From assembly GCA_016715365.1 (NCBI GenBank), contig JADKAM010000010.1, positions 1 through 64,000 on the forward strand: DNA of 64,000 nucleotides. The letters are read 5' to 3'. The position numbers and the translations under genes were made by a program. The notes under the pieces are model-generated. The model searched no databases. It was given only the letters and a program-made list of their open reading frames with translations, and was not told where the DNA came from. Position 1 is the stretch's first letter. Every line of letters starts with the position of its first letter. The DNA is from Chitinophagaceae bacterium. Lineage in GTDB: Bacteria > Bacteroidota > Bacteroidia > Chitinophagales > Chitinophagaceae. Positions 59,748 to 64,000 of this stretch are shown here, in pieces.

Positions 59748-60572
59748 ATGATTGAATTTAAAAACATAAAGAAAAGTTTCGACGACAAGGTGGTACTTGA
59801 CGATGTAAGCCATGTTATGGAAACCGGCAAGGCAAACCTCATCATCGGCCAGAGCGGCAGCGGTAAAACCGTTTTACAAAAATGCCTGGTTGGATTGTTT
59901 GAACCGGATGAAGGTGAAATTATTTATGATGGAGTAAGTTTTACTGAAATGAATGTGGAGGAACGAAAATTATTACGTCAGCAGATCGGTATGCTTTTTC
60001 AGGGCTCTGCCTTGTTTGATAGTATGACGGTTGAACAGAACATCATGTTTCCCTTAGACATGTTTACTACAAAGAGTTTTAGTGAAAAACTAAAGCGGGT
60101 TAATGAAGTTTTAAACCGGGTTAATTTAGAAGGCGTCAATAAAAAATACCCGGCCGAATTAAGTGGCGGCATGAAAAAAAGGGTGGGTATTGCAAGGGCC
60201 ATTGTACTTAATCCTAAATTTTTATTTTGCGATGAGCCCAACTCGGGCCTTGATCCGCAAACCTCGATGGTGATTGATAAACTGATACTGGATATTACCC
60301 GTGAGTTTAACATGACTACTGTAATTAATACCCACGATATGAACAGCGTAATGGAAATGGGCGAAAACATCCTTTACATGTATGAGGGTAAAACAGAATG
60401 GACGGGCAATAAAAAAGACATTATTTTCTCTAAAAATGAACGCCTGAACAATTTCATTTTTGCATCTGAATTTTTACAGGATGCCAAAGACATGCGCATG
60501 CTGGAAGCCAAGGGAAAAATAAGTGACGACAGAGATATGGAGAAAATGTTGAAGGGTGATAAGTTGGATTAG
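59748..60572 (+). CDS. MlaF-family ABC transporter ATPase
   Basis: A 274-residue ATPase from the ATG at 59748 (MIEFKNIKKSFDDKVVLDDV); upstream codons overlap the word repeats. Walker A is GQSGSGKT (34-41), the Q-loop is GMLFQGSALFDS, the signature LSGGMKKRVGIARA, Walker B FLFCDEPNSGLDP and the switch His in NTHDMNS. It powers the MlaE permease encoded upstream. The C-terminal extension after residue 230 fits MlaF-type proteins. Confidence 0.93.
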   Translation: MIEFKNIKKSFDDKVVLDDVSHVMETGKANLIIGQSGSGKTVLQKCLVGLFEPDEGEIIYDGVSFTEMNVEERKLLRQQIGMLFQGSALFDSMTVEQNIMFPLDMFTTKSFSEKLKRVNEVLNRVNLEGVNKKYPAELSGGMKKRVGIARAIVLNPKFLFCDEPNSGLDPQTSMVIDKLILDITREFNMTTVINTHDMNSVMEMGENILYMYEGKTEWTGNKKDIIFSKNERLNNFIFASEFLQDAKDMRMLEAKGKISDDRDMEKMLKGDKLD

Positions 60573-60728
60573 AAACTTTTCAATTCTCCGCTTTGATAAA
60601 AGCTCAATCACATCCCCACTTTCGAACGGAGTCCTTCGTTCCTCAGGATAAACGCTGCCACCTCAGCCCAATCAGGGCTCAAAAGCCGGTAACCAAAATA
60701 TCCCTTTCGCCAATACTCCTATCTCCCC

Positions 60729-60736
60729 TATCTTTG
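60729..60736 (+). promoter_or_regulatory. TAnnTTTG -7 box upstream of sucD
   Basis: TATCTTTG, 40 bp before the sucD ATG at 60777. Confidence 0.5.
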
Positions 60737-60776
60737 CAGCACATTTTTAATTCCTCATTCTTAATTCCTAATTGAA

Positions 60777-61652
60777 ATGTCTGTTTTAGTTAATAAAGAT
60801 TCCAAGATTATTGTACAGGGTTTTACCGGTACAGAAGGCACTTTTCATGCTACACAAATGATTGAATACGGCACCAATGTAGTGGGTGGAGTTACGCCGG
60901 GTAAAGGCGGCACAGCTCACCTGGACAAACCCGTGTTTAATACAGTGGCCGATGCGGTTAAAGCAACCGGCGCCGATGTGAGCATCATTTTTGTACCGCC
61001 TGCTTTTGCAGCCGATGCCATTATGGAAGCTGCTGATGCCGGAATTGGCCTGGTGGTTTGTATTACCGAAGGCATTCCCGTGCAGGATATGGTGAAAGTA
61101 AAAAACTACCTGTTTGGCAAACAAACAAGATTGGTTGGGCCAAACTGCCCTGGTGTTATAACTGCCGGGGAATGTAAAGTGGGTATTATGCCCGGCTTTA
61201 TTTTTAAGAAAGGCAGGATTGGTATTGTTTCAAAATCGGGTACGCTTACGTACGAAGCTGCCGACCAGGTTGCCAAAGCAGGACTGGGAATTTCTACGGC
61301 AATTGGAATTGGTGGCGATCCTATTATTGGTACTACCACTAAAGAAGCAGTTGAATTATTTATGAACGACCCGGAAACCGATGCCATTGTAATGATTGGT
61401 GAAATTGGTGGTGGTATGGAAGCAGAAGCTGCCAGGTACATTCAATCAACCGGTAACAAAAAACCGGTAGTTGGTTTTATTGCCGGACAAACAGCGCCTC
61501 CCGGCCGCCGTATGGGCCACGCAGGTGCTATTGTTGGCGGTGCTGATGATACCGCTGCTGCCAAAATGAAAATTATGGCTGAGTGCGGAATTCATGTAGT
61601 AGCCAGCCCGGCTGATATTGGCAAAACGATGGCTGAAGTGATGAAAAAGTAA
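60777..61652 (+). CDS. sucD: Succinyl-CoA synthetase, alpha subunit
   Basis: A 291-residue alpha subunit, standard length. CoA binding is marked by GFTGTEGTFHATQMIEYG and VGGVTPGKGG, the phosphorylated His by RRMGHAGAIVGG (His248), and the SGTLTYEAADQ segment lies mid-protein. With the beta subunit (SucC, not in the window) it makes succinate and ATP/GTP in the TCA cycle. It has its own promoter box and a terminator, so it appears to be a single-gene unit here. Confidence 0.96.
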   Translation: MSVLVNKDSKIIVQGFTGTEGTFHATQMIEYGTNVVGGVTPGKGGTAHLDKPVFNTVADAVKATGADVSIIFVPPAFAADAIMEAADAGIGLVVCITEGIPVQDMVKVKNYLFGKQTRLVGPNCPGVITAGECKVGIMPGFIFKKGRIGIVSKSGTLTYEAADQVAKAGLGISTAIGIGGDPIIGTTTKEAVELFMNDPETDAIVMIGEIGGGMEAEAARYIQSTGNKKPVVGFIAGQTAPPGRRMGHAGAIVGGADDTAAAKMKIMAECGIHVVASPADIGKTMAEVMKK

Positions 61653-61674
61653 TTACTTAAAATATTTTTTATTG

Positions 61675-61702
61675 ATCCCCTGGTAATCGGGGGATTTTTT
61701 TT
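61675..61702 (+). terminator. Rho-independent terminator after sucD
   Basis: ATCCCC (61675-61680) pairs with GGGGAT (61690-61695) and is followed by an eight-T run. It begins 22 bp after the sucD stop. Confidence 0.85.
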
Positions 61703-61769
61703 GCCGGTAAGGCGTTAAGACGGCATAATTCAGAAGCGTTCTTGTTCGCCTTTCCGACTTACCGGCGAT

Positions 61770-61795
61770 AAAAAAACCGGGGCTTTCGCCCCGGT
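61770..61795 (-). terminator. Rho-independent terminator of the DUF4476 gene
   Basis: ACCGGGGC (61795-61788 on the minus strand) pairs with GCCCCGGT (61783-61776), with a GAAA loop, followed by a T-run (61775-61770). It lies about 50 bp beyond the stop of the minus-strand gene at 61844. Confidence 0.85.
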
Positions 61796-61843
61796 CCGCC
61801 TGCGCCACGCAGGCCTAAGTATAGCCATGAAAATTTAATCTTT

Positions 61844-62557
61844 TTATTGACGGTTCTTTATATAATCCATTAGCGATTCTTTACTGCTGCTGTAAGAGAA
61901 AGCTTCATTAACCACAAAATAGTTTCCTTTGTCTACCGTATAATCATAAGCATATTTTGCCAGTTCAAGTTTACTGTCTTCGTAGGAAAAGAGTGCCAGC
62001 AATTCCTTTACCTGAGTCGCATTAAAATAATTGACACTTACAAACTGCTTCGAAACTTTAAGTTTTGTACTCTCGTAAGATTCATTGGCAATTGACTTTT
62101 TTAGTTGCTGAAACGAATTGTTATCCATCGCTCTTTTGCCGCCCCGGTCATAATACTGATCATTGTTATCAACGCCCCAATCATCATCGTCCTCATTATT
62201 GTAACCACCGCTTATCATTTGCTCATCAACAAATGCTTTACCAAAACGGTTGATGGCAATATCAACATGGTACTGTGGTTTTACAAAAAGATTATTGTTG
62301 TACACCAGTTGATACCCGTTGCCCCTGTTATTACCGTTGTACCGGTTACGGTCGTTGCCTGCACGGAATATTTTAACCGTATGATTGCCGTTTTTTAAAT
62401 TGTTGATCACAATATCACGGCCGTTTGCAGTGTACTTTACTCCATCAACCATAACCCGAATATCTGCATTGCCACTGGCCGAGATACTGAGCTTTGACTG
62501 TGCAAATAAAATGGCTGAAAAGAATAACGCTGTTACAAGTGTAAATGTTTTTTTCAT
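61844..62557 (-). CDS. Exported DUF4476-domain protein
   Basis: A 237-residue protein with a signal peptide (MKKTFTLVTALFFSAILFA). The first part is a small beta-domain (SISASGNADIRVMVDG, NLKNGNHTVKIFRAG), the middle is Asn/Asp-rich (about 75-140). The C-terminus (about 145-237) is DUF4476: SFQQLKKSIANESYESTKLKVSKQF, TQVKELLALFSYEDSKLELAKYAY. The family's function is unknown; it is abundant in Bacteroidota. Confidence 0.85.
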   Translation of the reverse strand: MKKTFTLVTALFFSAILFAQSKLSISASGNADIRVMVDGVKYTANGRDIVINNLKNGNHTVKIFRAGNDRNRYNGNNRGNGYQLVYNNNLFVKPQYHVDIAINRFGKAFVDEQMISGGYNNEDDDDWGVDNNDQYYDRGGKRAMDNNSFQQLKKSIANESYESTKLKVSKQFVSVNYFNATQVKELLALFSYEDSKLELAKYAYDYTVDKGNYFVVNEAFSYSSSKESLMDYIKNRQ

Positions 62558-62759
62558 GCTGTTTAGGTTTTATAATAATGTAAATTCAAATGTTGTGCCG
62601 TTCCATAAAAAGACAACCATAATGAAAAGTTAAAGAAAAAAATTAAATCAGAATTGTGCAAACAGCTTTATAATTTCATCTTAGTGCCCGGGGCTGACTT
62701 TAGTCATGGTATTAGAACAGCTCCCTAACAAATTGTACCTTGTATTTAAATACCCGATT

Positions 62760-64000
62760 ATGTTTATACAAAAATTGTTGCTGGTTATTTTATTGTTAAC
62801 CGGTACATCAGTAACCCTTATGGCCCAGACAAAAAATGATTACGATAAAAACTGGAAAAAAGTGGAAGCCTTCGAAAAGAAAGGCCTCACCAAATCAGCG
62901 TTGCAGGAAGCACTGCTGATTTATAATATAGCTTTAAAAGAAGGCAATGATGCCCAGCAGATAAAAAGCTGCATATACCAGATCAGGTACCGCAATATGG
63001 TGGAGGAAGACAGCCAGGAGAATAATATTTTTTTCACAGATACCCTGATCGCAAAAGCCAAGGCTCCTGCAAAAAATATATTGCAAAGCATGCATGCCGA
63101 AATGTTCTGGCAATACCTGCAAAACAACCGCTGGAAGTTTTATAACCGCACCAAACTTGCCGAAGAAAAAAGTAAAGACATTACCACCTGGAGTATTGAT
63201 AAATTCTATGCTACCATCACCAAATTATACAAAGCCTCTTTACAAAACGATGCTGTTTTAAAGAGCACAAAATTAGATGGGCTTGATGCCATCATCATTA
63301 AAGGAGAAAACACCCGTCAACTTCGCCCAACCCTGTACGATTTTTTAACGCACCGGGCACTGGAATTTTTTATGAATGATGAGGATGGTGTTATTAAACC
63401 GGCTTACCAGTTTAAGGTTGATGATGCCATTGCATTTGCTAAGGCAGAAGATTTTAGCAGCGCTTCTTTTAAAACTAAAGACACCGCATCCATCCAGCAC
63501 AGAGCATTGCTGCTGTTGCAGGATCTTATAAAATTTCACCTGGCAGATGCCAATCCTGATGCATTGATTGATGCCGACCTCATAAGATTAAATTTCGTAA
63601 ACAGCAATGCAGTAATGGAAGGCAAAGAGAAACTCTATGAAGAAGCCTTGCTTGCCATTGAACAGAAATATCCCAATAACCAGGCTATTGCACAGGCAAT
63701 GTTTTTGCGTGGTACTATTTATTTACAACGTGGGCAACAATATGAAGCTCTTACAAAAACTGAAAACCAGTACGAAATAAAAAGGGCCAGGGAATTATTT
63801 GAAACAGTTTATGCCAGGTTTCCAAAATCGGAAGGTGGTATTAACGCAAAAAATGCAGTTGGGCAGCTTAGTCAGCCTTCGTTGAATATTGAAACAGAAA
63901 AAGTGAATGTGCCGCTGCAACCTTTCCGCAGCCTGGTTAAATACAAGAACATTAAAACGCTTTACCTGCGTGTAATAAAAACAACCAGGGAGGAAATAAA
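62760..64000 (+). CDS. Second alpha-2-macroglobulin-family protein, N-terminal part (runs off the window)
   Basis: Open from the ATG at 62760 to the window end, at least 413 residues. A signal peptide (MFIQKLLLVILLLTGTSVTLMA) is followed by a long helical, TPR-like region (ALQEALLIYNIALKEGN; AIAQAMFLRGTIYLQRGQQ; ARELFETVYARFPKSEGG). The last visible part, LNIETEKVNVPLQPFRSLVKYKNIKTLYLRVI, is the first MG-type domain of large Bacteroidota A2M proteins, about 2000 residues in length. It is distinct from the lipoprotein A2M at 43848, which lacks the helical N-terminus. No lipobox is seen. Confidence 0.82.
   Translation, partial: MFIQKLLLVILLLTGTSVTLMAQTKNDYDKNWKKVEAFEKKGLTKSALQEALLIYNIALKEGNDAQQIKSCIYQIRYRNMVEEDSQENNIFFTDTLIAKAKAPAKNILQSMHAEMFWQYLQNNRWKFYNRTKLAEEKSKDITTWSIDKFYATITKLYKASLQNDAVLKSTKLDGLDAIIIKGENTRQLRPTLYDFLTHRALEFFMNDEDGVIKPAYQFKVDDAIAFAKAEDFSSASFKTKDTASIQHRALLLLQDLIKFHLADANPDALIDADLIRLNFVNSNAVMEGKEKLYEEALLAIEQKYPNNQAIAQAMFLRGTIYLQRGQQYEALTKTENQYEIKRARELFETVYARFPKSEGGINAKNAVGQLSQPSLNIETEKVNVPLQPFRSLVKYKNIKTLYLRVIKTTREEI

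Overview
The window looks like a chromosomal segment of a Bacteroidota genome, most likely a Chitinophagaceae-type bacterium (inferred from gene families and promoter style, not from a marker gene). The signs are a T9SS/gliding-type C-terminal sorting domain at the left edge, recurrent TAnnTTTG promoter boxes, a fused two-domain E1 dehydrogenase, LytS/LytTR and 7TMR-DISM regulators, PorT-like and DUF4476 proteins, alpha-2-macroglobulins and low-GC genes with TTG starts.

Positions 1-9.3 kb are an eroding region. A frameshifted sorting domain, a repeat-rich gap and a prephenate dehydratase gene (pheA) with three single-base losses lead into an intact aminotransferase. Then come a clearly dead STN/alpha-beta-hydrolase gene (stop codons plus a large internal deletion), a truncated amidohydrolase, an alpha/beta hydrolase, a beheaded AraC regulator, a thioredoxin-reductase-like flavoprotein, a CPBP protease and a quinone-oxidoreductase gene broken in an A-tract.

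Positions 9.3-20.1 kb are mostly minus-strand genes: two secreted alpha/beta hydrolases, a GT39-like glycosyltransferase, an esterase with a C-terminal TPR, a small conserved protein, DUF4386 and PorT-like membrane proteins, a LytS/LytTR two-component pair, an SDR-like protein and its AraC neighbour.

Positions 20.3-27.6 kb are a 7.2-kb integrative element in a tRNA(CAT) gene. It is bounded by an 87-bp direct repeat holding the 3' part of the tRNA and its terminator. It carries a tyrosine recombinase next to the intact tRNA, paired TTGTTAGCT motifs near both ends, two divergent winged-helix proteins, and a row of small same-strand orphan genes separated by imperfect attC-like inverted repeats. 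This cassette-like array on an element without a visible IntI is the most unusual part of the window.

Positions 27.7-42.5 kb are core metabolism and cell biology: GH92 mannosidase, fused 2-oxoacid dehydrogenase E1, FAH-family hydrolase, peptidyl-tRNA hydrolase, FtsK, an orphan sensor kinase, DUF423, shikimate kinase, Mrp and diaminopimelate decarboxylase. Positions 42.5-55.8 kb are an envelope block: TlpA-like protein, lipoprotein alpha-2-macroglobulin, a RAYT transposase with five 61-bp palindromic repeats, penicillin-binding protein 1C, a papain-family protease with a DUF4384-like tail, a thioredoxin-like protein and a DUF4442 protein. Positions 55.9-64 kb hold malic enzyme, an MlaE/MlaF lipid transporter pair interrupted by a four-helix-bundle gene, succinyl-CoA synthetase alpha, a DUF4476 protein and the start of a second alpha-2-macroglobulin that runs off the window.
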